60,186 bases of DNA, taken from assembly GCF_028307215.1 (NCBI RefSeq), contig NZ_JAQMHV010000016.1, forward strand, positions 1 to 60,186. The letters are read 5' to 3'. This document shows positions 31,649 to 40,464 of the stretch, piece by piece. The DNA is from Falsirhodobacter sp. 20TX0035. Lineage in GTDB: Bacteria > Pseudomonadota > Alphaproteobacteria > Rhodobacterales > Rhodobacteraceae. A model generated the notes under the pieces. That model was not told the origin of the DNA, made no database searches, and saw nothing but the letters and a program-made list of their open reading frames with translations. A program made the translations under genes and the position numbers. Within the stretch, counting starts at the first letter, position 1. Each line of letters begins with the position of its first letter.

Positions 31649-31670
31649 GCTGTCTCCGAAAAAGAATTGC

Positions 31671-31727
31671 GCCCCGCAAAACGCGGGGCTTGCGCGGTTA
31701 GATGCGCCCGAGAATCATTTTTTTCAA
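31671..31727 (-). promoter_or_regulatory. infA promoter and 5'-terminal hairpin
   Basis: On the minus strand TTGAAA (31727-31722), 17 bases, CATCTA (31704-31699) make a good sigma-70-type promoter with a start near 31692. The transcript would begin with a GCCCCGC/GCGGGGC hairpin (31671-31689, loop AAAAC as read on plus) just before TTCTTTTTC and the GGAGA ribosome site. A hairpin this close to the 5' end more likely protects the mRNA than terminates it. Confidence 0.6.
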
Positions 31728-31757
31728 GAGGGAAAGCGATTCGGAGGCGAACGAGGC

Positions 31758-32171
31758 ATGACAGCGCAGATCCACGAGGCGGCCTGCCACTGCCGATCCG
31801 TCCGTTTCCGCGTGACGCTGGAGGGTGGTTTTTCCAGCGCCCGGCGGTGCGACTGTTCGCTGTGCCGGATGCGTGGGGCGGTGGTCGTGTCCACCCGGCT
31901 GGACGGGATCGAGTTTCTGGAGGGCGAGGATCTCCTGACGCTTTACCGGTTCAACACGGGCGCGGCGAGGCACTGGTTCTGTTCGCGCTGCGGCATCTAC
32001 ACCCACCACCAGCGCCGGTCGTCACCCGAGGAGTTCGGAGTGAACATCGCCTGTCTGGAGGGCGTCAGCCCGTTCGACGTCGCAACGGTGCCGGTCATGG
32101 ACGGCGTGAACCACCCCTCCGACGGCCACAGCACCGGCCGGGTCGGAACGCTCGTGTTTCAGCGGGACTGA
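31758..32171 (+). CDS. GFA/CENP-V-type zinc protein
   Basis: 137 residues with paired Cys motifs ACHC, RCDCSLC and FCSRCGIYT, the zinc-binding set of the glutathione-dependent formaldehyde-activating (GFA) family. Many members are not formaldehyde enzymes. ATG at 31758 follows GAGGC. It is the only plus-strand gene in a run of minus-strand operons and overlaps the convergent phosphatase gene by 13 bases. Confidence 0.88.
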   Translation: MTAQIHEAACHCRSVRFRVTLEGGFSSARRCDCSLCRMRGAVVVSTRLDGIEFLEGEDLLTLYRFNTGAARHWFCSRCGIYTHHQRRSSPEEFGVNIACLEGVSPFDVATVPVMDGVNHPSDGHSTGRVGTLVFQRD

Positions 32172-32614
32172 GGCTCGCCGAAGCGGGTCAGGATGCGGCT
32201 GCGGATCTGGTCGCGGGTCCGGCGATAGGCGTCCAGCCGCGCGTCGCGCGTTTCACCCTGCGCGGCGGGGTCGGGGATCGGCCAGTATTCCACGTCCACG
32301 GGATGGGCGGTGGCCAGGCGCTGCGCCACGGCGTGGCTGGCGGGCGACAGGGCGATGATCAGGTCGAAGCCCGAGATCTCCTCCCCCCAGTCGCGCATGT
32401 CTTCGAACGAGCGGGCGCGGTGGCGGTCCAGCTCCACGCCGATCTCGTGGCAGACGGCGACGGAAAAGCCGTCAATGTCCACATCGTTGCGCACCCCGGC
32501 GGACTGGACGTAGCTGCTGGTGCCATAAAGCTGCTTCATCAACCCTTCGGCCATGGGGGACCGGATGGTGTTGTGGTCGCAGCAGAACAGGATGGCGGTC
32601 GGGAACCCGGTCAT
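32159..32614 (-). CDS. low-molecular-weight protein-tyrosine phosphatase family protein
   Basis: 151 residues with the P-loop CX5R as CDHNTIRSP at the N-terminus and the general-acid segment WPIPDP near residue 110. ArsC-type arsenate reductases share this fold, but the extra resolving cysteines are not evident. Its ATGA overlap with UPF0262 and the hisD linkage are a usual Rhodobacterales arrangement. Substrate unknown. Confidence 0.88.
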   Translation of the reverse strand: MTGFPTAILFCCDHNTIRSPMAEGLMKQLYGTSSYVQSAGVRNDVDIDGFSVAVCHEIGVELDRHRARSFEDMRDWGEEISGFDLIIALSPASHAVAQRLATAHPVDVEYWPIPDPAAQGETRDARLDAYRRTRDQIRSRILTRFGEPQSR

Positions 32615-33036
32615 CGTTGCATCGCGCAGACAAGGGTGAACAGGCGGCGCGCGGTGTCCAGATCGACGGCGGCCTTGCCGTCCAGCCGTTCCTGCAACAG
32701 GCGCGCGCCTTCGTTGTGGATGCCGCGGCGGGCCATGTCGATCGCCTCGATCCGGTGGGGGGGCATCTGGCCCTGCGCCTCGGCCAGCGCGTTGCAGATC
32801 TGGGTGTAGTCCTTCAGGATCTGCCGGAACGGGCCAAGCGACAGGTGGAATTCGCGGGCCGCGGCGGGAGCCGTCACGCCAAAGGCGATGCGCCGGTCCA
32901 CCATGGCCAGCCGCAGGCGGTAGGGGCCTTCCAGGTCGGGCAGGGTGAAGGCGTTGTCCTGCAGCAGGTCGGCCATGGCGATGCGCGAATCGTCGTTCGC
33001 CGCGGCCTCGATCTCCACATGCGACAGGCGAGTCAT
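32611..33036 (-). CDS. UPF0262 family protein
   Basis: 141 residues, no signal or membrane segment. MTRLSHVEIEA, FHLSLGPFRQILKDY and EAIDMARRGIHNEGA match the uncharacterised UPF0262 family of alphaproteobacteria. It is translationally coupled (ATGA) to hisD and to the phosphatase gene. No function is known. Confidence 0.88.
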   Translation of the reverse strand: MTRLSHVEIEAAANDDSRIAMADLLQDNAFTLPDLEGPYRLRLAMVDRRIAFGVTAPAAAREFHLSLGPFRQILKDYTQICNALAEAQGQMPPHRIEAIDMARRGIHNEGARLLQERLDGKAAVDLDTARRLFTLVCAMQR

Positions 33037-34334
33037 CGGTTCAGCCGATCCAGCCGGGCGCGCACGGACAGGCCGTGCGCCTCCAAGCTTTCGGAGATGG
33101 CCAGACGTTCGGCCGCGGGGCCGATGGCGGCCAGCGCTTCGGGCGTCATGCGGGCAAGCGTGGTGCGCTTCAGGAAGTCCATCACCGATAGGCCCGAGGA
33201 GAAGCGGGCCGAACGCGCCGTCGGCAAAACGTGGTTCGGGCCGCCGACATAGTCGCCGATGGCCTCGGGCGTCCAGGCGCCCAGGAAGATCGCGCCGGCA
33301 TGGGTGATGCGGTCGGCCAGCCCTTCGGGGTCGGCCACGCACAGTTCCAGATGTTCGGGGGCCACGCGGTTCGACAGGGCGGCCGCCTGGTCCAGATCGT
33401 CAGTCACGATGACGGCGCCGAACTCCTCCCAGCTCTTGCGGGCGATGGCGCGGCGTTCCAGCGTGTGCAGGCGCGCCTCCACCGCGGCGGCCACGGCGCG
33501 GCCGAAGGCGGCGTCATCCGTGATCAGGATGGACTGGGCGCTTTCGTCATGCTCGGCCTGGCTCAGCAGGTCCAGCGCGATCCAGTCGGGGTCGTTGTCG
33601 GCGTCGGCGATCACCAGGATCTCGGACGGGCCGGCGATCATGTCGATGCCGACCTTGCCGAAGACGCGCCGTTTCGCCGCGGCGACAAAGGCGTTGCCGG
33701 GGCCGGTGATCTTGTCGACCGGGCGGATCGTGTCGGTGCCATAGGCCAGCGCCGCGATCGCCTGCGCGCCCCCGATGCGGTAGACCGCATCCACCCCGGC
33801 AATGGAGGCGGCCAGCAGCACCAGCGGGTTCACCACGCCGCCGGGGGTGGGGCAGGTGACGACCAGCCGCTCCACCCCCGCCACCTTGGCCGGGATCGCG
33901 TTCATCAGGACCGAGGAGGGATAGCTCGCAAGCCCGCCGGGCACGTAAAGCCCCGCCGCCGACACCGGCGTCCAGCGCCAGCCAAGCGAGGCGCCGGACG
34001 CGTCCGTCCAGCGCTGATCTTCGGGCATCTGACGTTCGTGATAGGCGCGGATGCGGTCGGCGGCCAGTTCCAGCGCCGTCCGATCCTCGGGCGAGACCTT
34101 GGCGATCTCGGCCTCGATCTCCTCGGGTGTGAAGGCCAGCGTTTCGGGCGTCAGGTCCAGCCGGTCGAAGCGCGAGGTCAGTTCGATCACCGCCGCGTCG
34201 CCCCGGGCGCGCACGTCGGCGATGATGTCGGCCACGGCGGCGTCCACGTCCGGGCTGTCTTCACGCTTCATGCCCAGAAGGGCGGTGAAGGCCGGCTCGA
34301 AATCGACATCGCGGGTGGACAGGAACTGGGGCAT
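33033..34334 (-). CDS. hisD: histidinol dehydrogenase
   Basis: Last two steps of histidine synthesis (histidinol to histidine, 2 NAD+), Zn-dependent. 433 residues, normal. Blocks YVPGGLASYPSSVLMNAIPA (as parts), GPGNAFVAAAKR, IAGPSEILV, the zinc Gln/His in SQAEHDESAQ, and APEHLEL with GGPNHVLPT are present. ATG at 34334 follows AAGGAG. First gene of hisD-UPF0262-phosphatase. Confidence 0.97.
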   Translation of the reverse strand: MPQFLSTRDVDFEPAFTALLGMKREDSPDVDAAVADIIADVRARGDAAVIELTSRFDRLDLTPETLAFTPEEIEAEIAKVSPEDRTALELAADRIRAYHERQMPEDQRWTDASGASLGWRWTPVSAAGLYVPGGLASYPSSVLMNAIPAKVAGVERLVVTCPTPGGVVNPLVLLAASIAGVDAVYRIGGAQAIAALAYGTDTIRPVDKITGPGNAFVAAAKRRVFGKVGIDMIAGPSEILVIADADNDPDWIALDLLSQAEHDESAQSILITDDAAFGRAVAAAVEARLHTLERRAIARKSWEEFGAVIVTDDLDQAAALSNRVAPEHLELCVADPEGLADRITHAGAIFLGAWTPEAIGDYVGGPNHVLPTARSARFSSGLSVMDFLKRTTLARMTPEALAAIGPAAERLAISESLEAHGLSVRARLDRLNR

Positions 34335-34385
34335 CGCGGTCTCCTTTCCCTGACGCATAGCAAGGGGGCCGCGCCCCCTCAAGGC

Positions 34386-35087
34386 TCAGCGCCGGATCAG
34401 GCGGGCGGCACCATACAGCGTGTCGGTCCGGATCTCGGTCACGCGCATCATGTCGCCGGCGGGCTTGTAGGTCATCATGAAGGGAAAGACGCGCTTTTCC
34501 GCCATCTCCTTTTCGGAATAACCGGCGATGCGCCGGAACTCTCCGTTGCACGTCGTGGTGCCGTTCTGGCGGCGGGGGGCCGAGAAAGCGACCTCGGTCG
34601 CGCGCCGGCCGTCGAAAAGGCGCAGCGACCGGCCGCATTCCTGACCGGCCGGCACGTCGCGCAGCGCGGCGTAAAGCGCAGTCAGCGTGTCCACCGTGCC
34701 GCCTTGGGTCGCGGGGTTCACGTCATCCTCGTCGGGTTTGCGGGGCGGGTCGTAGGCCTTCACCTGCGGCACGCCCGACCGGTATTCCATCGTGGCGCTG
34801 CGGGTGCGGCCGTTGTTGTCGGACCGTTCGGAATAGGCGGAGGGCACGAAGCGGTCCCCTACCACGCGCCCCTGCGCCGAAGCGTCATAGCGGATGCTGC
34901 GCAGGATGCCGACCAGCCCGCCGCTTTGCAGCGACCCGCTGACGGCATAGCGGTTGCCCGTCACCTCGCCGTTGATCTGGAGCGTTCCGGCGCTGACCCC
35001 GCGGATCGTCAGGCCGTAGACGGCGGTTTCGGCCTGTGCGGGCAGGGCCAGCAGCAGGGGGGTCAGAAGGGCGAGGATCTTCAGCAT
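34386..35087 (-). CDS. exported DUF3108-type protein
   Basis: 233 residues with a signal peptide (MLKILALLTPLLLALPAQA) and a beta-rich body: YGLTIRGVSAGTLQI, GGLVGILRSIRYDASAQG, ATMEYRSG. It resembles DUF3108 periplasmic proteins of unknown function, possibly lipocalin-like. Two Cys (CGRS, TTCNG) could form a disulfide. It lies 51 bases upstream of hisD in the same direction, possibly the same transcript. Confidence 0.82.
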   Translation of the reverse strand: MLKILALLTPLLLALPAQAETAVYGLTIRGVSAGTLQINGEVTGNRYAVSGSLQSGGLVGILRSIRYDASAQGRVVGDRFVPSAYSERSDNNGRTRSATMEYRSGVPQVKAYDPPRKPDEDDVNPATQGGTVDTLTALYAALRDVPAGQECGRSLRLFDGRRATEVAFSAPRRQNGTTTCNGEFRRIAGYSEKEMAEKRVFPFMMTYKPAGDMMRVTEIRTDTLYGAARLIRR

Positions 35088-35153
35088 GGCATGTCCTTTC
35101 GGCGTTCCGCCCTATATATGGCGCATCCGCGTTCCGGCCATGTCGCTTGCCGC

Positions 35154-35182
35154 TTGACGGCGGAAGGCTTTGCGCTTAAGGA
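35154..35182 (+). promoter_or_regulatory. rpmB promoter
   Basis: TTGACG (35154-35159), 17-base spacer, TAAGGA (35177-35182). It lies about 64 bases upstream of rpmB in an otherwise empty divergent region. A good match to the sigma-70 consensus. Confidence 0.65.
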
Positions 35183-35245
35183 CGCCCAACGGATTTTCGG
35201 CGCGCTGCCTTTTGGCGGTGCCCATCATGTTTGAAGGATAACATC

Positions 35246-35533
35246 ATGTCGCGCGTCTGCGAATTGAGCGGTAAGGGCCCGATGACGGGCAACAAGATCT
35301 CCCACGCCAACAACAAGACCCGTCGGCGCTTTCTGCCGAACCTGAACGACGTCACCCTGATCTCGGACGTTCTGGGTCAGTCGTTCAAGTTCCGCATCTC
35401 GGCCGCCGCCCTGCGCACCGTTGATCACCGCGGTGGTCTGGACGCCTTCCTGGCCAAAGCCAAGGACGAGGAACTGTCGGTCAACGCGCTGAAGATCAAG
35501 AAAGACATCGCGAAAGCTCAGGCAACCGCCTGA
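35246..35533 (+). CDS. rpmB: 50S ribosomal protein bL28
   Basis: 95 residues, the usual length in alphaproteobacteria, opening [20 protein letters not shown] with the N-terminal rRNA-binding loop [12 protein letters not shown]. Start at 35246 follows GAAGGA. Single-gene unit with its own promoter and terminator. Confidence 0.98.
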   Translation: MSRVCELSGKGPMTGNKISHANNKTRRRFLPNLNDVTLISDVLGQSFKFRISAAALRTVDHRGGLDAFLAKAKDEELSVNALKIKKDIAKAQATA

Positions 35534-35559
35534 TCCCGCGTCGATATCCGAAAAGATCG

Positions 35560-35589
35560 GGCCTCGCCATCGGCGGGGCCTTTGCTTTT
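35560..35589 (+). terminator. rpmB terminator
   Basis: GGCCTCGCC pairs with GGCGGGGCC (one G-U) around ATC, followed by TTTGCTTTT. Intrinsic terminator for rpmB. Confidence 0.75.
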
Positions 35590-35598
35590 GGCGCGGCC

Positions 35599-35898
35599 TT
35601 AACGGCACTGCGCCTGCGCGGTTTCGCCAAAGCGGCTGTAGCGTTTCCAGAAAGCGTTGTCGGCGCTGGTGCGCGACAGGCGGACGGCCTGCGCCCGCTC
35701 CGGATCACCAAAGAGGGATGCCGCGCGCCGCTGTTCGCTGCCGTTCAGCGTTGCGTCCGCCGCCCGCTGGATGCAGGTGCAGGTGGACGACCGGGAGGCC
35801 CCCCGGTCGGTATCGAGGCAGGCGCGCTTCACCGGACCGGATCCGGCGCAGGCGGCAAGGCTCGCGGCCATGACAATGGCAAGGGAAAGCTTCTTCAT
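35599..35898 (-). CDS. small conserved lipoprotein
   Basis: 99 residues with lipoprotein signal MKKLSLAIVMAASLAACAG (Cys at 17). The body has four further cysteines (ACLD, CTC, QCR end) and the block LNGSEQRRAASLFGDPERAQ. I recognise the family as common in Rhodobacterales (sometimes labelled arginine transporter without support). Function unknown. Confidence 0.75.
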   Translation of the reverse strand: MKKLSLAIVMAASLAACAGSGPVKRACLDTDRGASRSSTCTCIQRAADATLNGSEQRRAASLFGDPERAQAVRLSRTSADNAFWKRYSRFGETAQAQCR

Positions 35899-36020
35899 TC
35901 ATCTGCCTCGTTCGGATGGGGCGGTCTGGTGCCGCCTGACGGTATTGCGGCAGGAGTATGGGGCGGTGCCGGGATTCTTCAACCGACGCCGAAACGCTCG
36001 CGCGGATGTGACGCGATGCG

Positions 36021-36039
36021 AAGGCCATTGACCGGCCTT
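36021..36039 (+). other. hairpin upstream of lepA
   Basis: AAGGCC-ATTGACC-GGCCTT, followed by TGTTTC, 24 bases before the lepA start. Could be a weak terminator of readthrough or a leader structure; TTGAC in its loop may also act as a -35. Confidence 0.3.
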
Positions 36040-36062
36040 TGTTTCATGGTCATATGCGCGCC

Positions 36063-37862
36063 ATGACCCAGCTTGATCGCATCCGCAACTTCTCCATCGT
36101 GGCGCATATCGACCACGGCAAATCCACCCTCGCAGATCGGCTGATCCAGCTGACGGGGACGGTGGCCGAACGCGACATGAAGGCCCAGATGCTGGACAGC
36201 ATGGACATCGAGCGTGAGCGGGGCATCACCATCAAGGCCAACACCGTGCGGATCGAGTATCCGGCGAAGGACGGTCACACCTATATCCTGAACCTGATCG
36301 ACACCCCCGGCCACGTCGACTTCGCCTATGAGGTGTCGCGGTCGATGCGCGCCGTCGAAGGCTCGCTTCTGGTCGTGGACGCGTCGCAGGGCGTGGAAGC
36401 GCAGACGCTGGCCAACGTGTACCAAGCGATCGACGCAGGGCACGACATCGTGCCGGTGCTGAACAAGATCGACCTGCCCGCCGCCGAACCCGACCGCGTG
36501 AAGGCGCAGATCGAGGATGTGATCGGCATCGACGCCTCGGACGCAATCCCGATTTCGGCGAAATCCGGTATGGGCATTCCGGAGGTGCTGGAGGCGATCG
36601 TGACGCGTCTTCCGGCGCCGAAGGGTGAACGCGACGCGCCGTTGAAGGCGATGCTGGTCGATTCGTGGTACGACCCCTATCTGGGCGTGGTCGTCATGAT
36701 CCGCGTGATGGACGGCGTCATCCGCAAGGGCGACCGCGTGAAGATGATGCAGACGGGCGCCGTCTATGGCATCGACAAGCTGGCCGTGCTGAAGCCAGCG
36801 ATGGTCGACATCGCCGAGCTTGGACCGGGCGAGATCGGCGTTCTGACCGCCTCTATCAAGCAGGTGCGCGACACGCGGGTGGGGGACACCATCACGCATG
36901 AACGCAAGGGCACCGACACGGCGCTGCCGGGCTTCAAGCCGGCGCAGCCCGTGGTGTTCTGCGGCCTGTTCCCGGTGGACGCCAACGATTTCGAGGATCT
37001 GCGCGACGCGATCGAGAAGCTGGCGCTGAACGACGCCTCCTTCAGCTACGAGATGGAAACCTCGGCCGCGCTGGGCTTCGGCTTCCGCTGCGGCTTCCTT
37101 GGGCTGCTGCATCTTGAGGTGATCCGCGACCGTCTGGAACGTGAATACGACATGGACCTGATCACCACCGCGCCGTCGGTGGTCTTCAAGCTGTTCATGA
37201 AGGACGGGGAAGTGCGCGAGCTGCACAACCCCGCCGACATGCCCGACCTGACCTATGTCGACCATATCGAGGAGCCGCGCATCAAGGCCACGATCATGGT
37301 GCCGGACGACTATCTGGGCGACATCCTGAAGCTGTGCCAGGACCGTCGCGGCATCCAGCTGGACCTGTCCTATGCCGGATCGCGCGCGATGGTCGTCTAT
37401 GACCTGCCGCTGGCCGAGGTGGTGTTCGACTTCTACGACCGGCTGAAGTCGGTGACGAAGGGCTACGCCTCCTTCGACTACCAGATCTCGGAATACCGGG
37501 AGGATCATCTGGTGAAGATGTCCATCCTCGTGAATGACGAACCCGTGGACGCGCTGTCCATCATGGTGCACCGCGACCGTGCGGAGTCGCGCGGCCGGGC
37601 CATGGTGGAGAAGCTGAAGGATCTGATCCCGCGGCACATGTTCAAGATTCCGATCCAGGCCGCGATCGGCGGGCGGGTCATCGCGCGGGAAACGCTGTCG
37701 GCGATGCGCAAGGACGTGACGGCCAAATGCTATGGCGGCGACGCCACCCGGAAGAAGAAGCTTCTGGAAAAGCAGAAGGCCGGCAAGAAGAAGATGCGCC
37801 AGTTCGGCAAGGTGGAGATTCCGCAGGAAGCCTTCATCAGCGCCCTGAAGATGGACAACTGA
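36063..37862 (+). CDS. lepA: elongation factor 4 (LepA) GTPase
   Basis: 599 residues, normal. G1 [10 protein letters not shown]2 region RGITIKA, G3 DTPGH, G4 NKID and the LepA-specific C-terminal domain ([22 protein letters not shown]) are present. It binds ribosomes and aids subunit assembly or back-translocation under stress. ATG at 36063 gives the family N-terminus [19 protein letters not shown]; an in-frame ATG at 36054 is possible. Confidence 0.97.
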   Translation: MTQLDRIRNFSIVAHIDHGKSTLADRLIQLTGTVAERDMKAQMLDSMDIERERGITIKANTVRIEYPAKDGHTYILNLIDTPGHVDFAYEVSRSMRAVEGSLLVVDASQGVEAQTLANVYQAIDAGHDIVPVLNKIDLPAAEPDRVKAQIEDVIGIDASDAIPISAKSGMGIPEVLEAIVTRLPAPKGERDAPLKAMLVDSWYDPYLGVVVMIRVMDGVIRKGDRVKMMQTGAVYGIDKLAVLKPAMVDIAELGPGEIGVLTASIKQVRDTRVGDTITHERKGTDTALPGFKPAQPVVFCGLFPVDANDFEDLRDAIEKLALNDASFSYEMETSAALGFGFRCGFLGLLHLEVIRDRLEREYDMDLITTAPSVVFKLFMKDGEVRELHNPADMPDLTYVDHIEEPRIKATIMVPDDYLGDILKLCQDRRGIQLDLSYAGSRAMVVYDLPLAEVVFDFYDRLKSVTKGYASFDYQISEYREDHLVKMSILVNDEPVDALSIMVHRDRAESRGRAMVEKLKDLIPRHMFKIPIQAAIGGRVIARETLSAMRKDVTAKCYGGDATRKKKLLEKQKAGKKKMRQFGKVEIPQEAFISALKMDN

Positions 37863-37891
37863 AAACGGGGCCTAGCGCCCCGTTTCCTTTT
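37863..37891. terminator. terminator between lepA and the DUF3072 gene
   Basis: AAACGGGGC (37863-37871) pairs with GCCCCGTTT (37877-37885), loop CTAGC, then CCTTTTT. Starts one base after the lepA stop and overlaps the stop of the convergent small gene. Confidence 0.85.
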
Positions 37892-38075
37892 TCAACGCGT
37901 CGATGCGTTCGCTGGCCTGCGCCTTGGTCAACGTGTCGTCGAATTCGGCATTGGCTTCCTCGCTCAACGTCTTGAGGTAGCTGGCCTGCGCGCCGGTCAT
38001 CGGCTCGTCGCCCGTCACCCAATCGTCGGGGTTCTTTTCAGCGTTGCCGGTGGGGTGGGATTTCGGATTGTCCAT
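37872..38075 (-). CDS. DUF3072 small protein
   Basis: 67 residues, hydrophilic, with MTGAQASYLKTLSEEA and LTKAQASERIDALKKETGR. These are the two repeats of DUF3072, where the second is a SAP-like/Lsr2-like helix pair. Function unknown. Its end lies inside the lepA terminator. Confidence 0.85.
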   Translation of the reverse strand: MDNPKSHPTGNAEKNPDDWVTGDEPMTGAQASYLKTLSEEANAEFDDTLTKAQASERIDALKKETGR

Positions 38076-38152
38076 GATGCCCTCGTGTTCATCGAATGTT
38101 CACCAACCCGGCCGGGCGGAAAAGGTTCCGCCCTGGCCCTGTCACCCTTGGG

Positions 38153-39154
38153 TCAGATCAACTTGCCCATGGCCACCGCGGTGTCCGACATGCGGTTGGA
38201 GAAGCCCCATTCGTTGTCGTACCACGTCAGGATGCGCACCATCCGGCCTTCCATGACACGCGTCTGGTCCATGTGGAAGATGGACGAACGCGGATCGTGG
38301 TTGAAGTCGGTGCTGACGTTGGGCGCGTCGGTGTAGCCGAGAATGCCCTTCAGGCGCCCGTCGGCGGCCGTGCGGATCGCGGTGTTGATCTCCTCCACCG
38401 TGGTGTCGCGGGCGGCCTCAAACACGAAGTCCACGACTGACACGTTCGGCGTAGGCACGCGGATGGCGACGCCGTCCAGCTTGCCCTTCAGCTCCGGCAG
38501 CACCAGACCCACGGCCTTGGCCGCGCCGGTGGAGGTCGGGATCATTGACAGGGCCGCCGCGCGGGCGCGGTAGAGGTCCTTGTGCATCGTGTCCAGCGTC
38601 GGCTGATCGCCGGTGTAGGAGTGGATGGTCGTCATGAACCCCTTGGAGATGCCGATCGCGTCGTTCAGCACTTGCGCCACCGGCGACAGGCAGTTCGTCG
38701 TGCACGACGCGTTGGAAACGACCAGATCGTCCTTCGTCAGGCTGTCATGGTTCACGCCATAGACGATCGTCTTGTCGGCCCCGTCGGAGGGGGCGGAAAC
38801 CAGCACGCGCTTTGCGCCGCTTTCCAAGTGGATCTTCGCCTTCTCCTTGGCGGTGAAGATTCCGGTGCATTCCAGCACGACGTCCACATGGCCCCAGGGC
38901 AGTTCGGCGGGGTTCTTCAGGGCCGTCACCTGCATGGGGCCCCGGCCCGCGTCGATGGTGTCGGAGGTGGTGGTCACTTCGGACGGAAAACGACCGTGCA
39001 CCGAATCGAAGCGCAGCAGGTGGGCGTTCGTTTCGACCGGACCCAGATCGTTGATGGCCACCACCTCGATGTCGGTGCGGCCGGATTCGATGATGCTGCG
39101 CAGCACGTTGCGCCCGATACGACCGAAGCCGTTGATGGCAACCTTGACAGACAT
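38153..39154 (-). CDS. gap: glyceraldehyde-3-phosphate dehydrogenase, NAD-type
   Basis: 333 residues. Rossmann motif NGFGRIGR, catalytic Cys in SNASCTTNC, active His in [14 protein letters not shown]. Asp36-Leu37 follows the second strand (AINDLG), the residue pair that excludes NADP, so the likely role is NAD-linked glycolysis. Start at 39154 gives the standard [11 protein letters not shown]. It is preceded by the inverted repeat at 39168-39185 and shares the locus with a second GAPDH. Confidence 0.95.
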   Translation of the reverse strand: MSVKVAINGFGRIGRNVLRSIIESGRTDIEVVAINDLGPVETNAHLLRFDSVHGRFPSEVTTTSDTIDAGRGPMQVTALKNPAELPWGHVDVVLECTGIFTAKEKAKIHLESGAKRVLVSAPSDGADKTIVYGVNHDSLTKDDLVVSNASCTTNCLSPVAQVLNDAIGISKGFMTTIHSYTGDQPTLDTMHKDLYRARAAALSMIPTSTGAAKAVGLVLPELKGKLDGVAIRVPTPNVSVVDFVFEAARDTTVEEINTAIRTAADGRLKGILGYTDAPNVSTDFNHDPRSSIFHMDQTRVMEGRMVRILTWYDNEWGFSNRMSDTAVAMGKLI

Positions 39155-39167
39155 GCGCTCTCTCCCA

Positions 39168-39185
39168 GTTAGCGTTGGCGCTAAC
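39168..39185. promoter_or_regulatory. LacI-type operator upstream of first gap
   Basis: GTTAGCG-TTGG-CGCTAAC is a perfect 7-4-7 inverted repeat. It contains GTTGGCGCTAAC (39174-39185), 11 of 12 matches to the palindrome GTTAGCGCTAAC. It starts 14 bases upstream of the gap start codon, where a bound repressor would block transcription. Related half-sites lie upstream of the second gap gene. Confidence 0.6.
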
Positions 39186-39224
39186 ATGGGGTCGAACGGC
39201 ACAGGTGGCAAGGGTGACAGCCCC

Positions 39225-39365
39225 TCAGCGCCAGAATTGCAGCCAATCGATCAGCTTCACGAAGCGCCGCATCAGGAAGGGCACGCCCCCCAGATCCAGC
39301 GCCAGATCAAGGCAAATGGCCGCGGTGATCACCGCGGCCAGCCAAAGTGCAATCCTGTTCGTCAC
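39225..39365 (-). CDS. 46-residue membrane microprotein between the gap genes
   Basis: GTG start at 39365 with AAAGGGG 6-12 bases upstream; product [20 protein letters not shown]... ending [12 protein letters not shown] at 39225-39227. One membrane span (4-25) and an amphipathic basic, Trp-rich C-terminal helix. It lies 12 bases after the second gap gene and 70 before the first, all on the minus strand. I believe similar small proteins occur at this place in other Rhodobacterales, but this needs a search. Function unknown. Confidence 0.7.
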   Translation of the reverse strand: MTNRIALWLAAVITAAICLDLALDLGGVPFLMRRFVKLIDWLQFWR

Positions 39366-39377
39366 GTCCGCCCCTTT

Positions 39378-40382
39378 TCAGTGAAGGAGGCGCCCCATCG
39401 CGGCGGCCACGTCGGCCATGCGGCAGGAGAAACCCCATTCGTTGTCATACCAGGCCAGAACGCGGACGGTGCGTCCGCCGATCACCTTGGTCTGGTCCGG
39501 GGCGAAGATAGACGAGAACGGCGTGTGGTTGAAGTCGATCGAGACCTTGGGTTCGGGATCGTAGGACAGCACGCTGCCCATGGCGCCGGCGGCGGCCTCG
39601 GCCACCACGGCGTTCACGTCGGCCACGGTCACGTCCTTGCTGGCCACGAAGGTCAGGTCCACGGCGGACACGTTGGGCGTGGGCACGCGGATGGCGGACC
39701 CGTCCAGCTTGCCCTTCAACTCGGGCAGAACCTCGGACAAGGCCTTGGCCGCGCCGGTGGAGGTGGGGATCATCGCCATGGCCGCGGCGCGCGCGCGGTA
39801 CAGGTCGTCATGGCGACGGTCCAGCGTCGGCTGGTCACCAGTGTAGGAATGGATCGTGGTCATGATGCCCGATTCGATCCCGATCGCGTCGTTCAGCACC
39901 TTGGCCAGCGGCGCGAGGCAGTTCGTCGTGCAGGAACCGTTCGACACCAGCTTATCCGAGATCAGGAGGTCGCGGTCGTTCACGCCGTAGACCACGGTGC
40001 GATCCACGTTCTTGGCCGGGGCGGAGATCAGGACGGACTTCGCCCCACGCTCCATATGCGCCTTGGCCTTGGTGCCGTCGTTGAACTTGCCGGTGCATTC
40101 CAGCACGACGTCCACGCCGTCCCATTCCAGCGCGCCAAGGTCGTAGGTGGACATCATGCGGATCGGGCTGCCGCCCAGGTCCAGCATCCCGTCCTTTACC
40201 CGCACCGTGCCGGGGAAGCGGCCATGGACCGAGTCGTATTTCAGCAGGTGCGCGTTCGTTTCCACCGGCCCGGTCGCGTTCACGGCCACCACCTGAATGT
40301 CGTTCCGGCCCGATTGCGCGATATGCGCCAGCGTGCAGCGCCCGATCCGTCCGAAACCGTTGATGCCAACCGTGATGGTCAT
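39378..40382 (-). CDS. gap: glyceraldehyde-3-phosphate dehydrogenase, probably NADP-using paralogue
   Basis: 334 residues, with NGFGRIGR, catalytic SNGSCTTNC and [14 protein letters not shown]. The Asp that selects NAD is Ala36 (VNATG), as in NADP-linked GapB of Bacillus. The LP pair of NAD enzymes in the S-loop is Arg-Arg (TLDRRHDDL), suited to a 2'-phosphate. A gluconeogenic or biosynthetic role is inferred. It is upstream of the 46-residue gene and the other gap in the same direction. Confidence 0.93.
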   Translation of the reverse strand: MTITVGINGFGRIGRCTLAHIAQSGRNDIQVVAVNATGPVETNAHLLKYDSVHGRFPGTVRVKDGMLDLGGSPIRMMSTYDLGALEWDGVDVVLECTGKFNDGTKAKAHMERGAKSVLISAPAKNVDRTVVYGVNDRDLLISDKLVSNGSCTTNCLAPLAKVLNDAIGIESGIMTTIHSYTGDQPTLDRRHDDLYRARAAAMAMIPTSTGAAKALSEVLPELKGKLDGSAIRVPTPNVSAVDLTFVASKDVTVADVNAVVAEAAAGAMGSVLSYDPEPKVSIDFNHTPFSSIFAPDQTKVIGGRTVRVLAWYDNEWGFSCRMADVAAAMGRLLH

Positions 40383-40464
40383 GAACCCGATCCTTTTACG
40401 ATGTTGTCGGGAATGTAGGATGTTCAGCCGCCGAACGAAAGCAAAAATCGAACGTTTTCAATAT

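Noticed and set aside
31655-31689. Intrinsic attenuator in front of infA
   Set aside because: On the minus strand the hairpin is six bases from the T-rich run and would lie only a few bases after the predicted transcript start, too early for normal attenuation.
33231-35234. 667-codon plus-strand frame over hisD and the DUF3108 gene
   Set aside because: It spans two real genes and their intergenic region and shows no domain; shadow frame.
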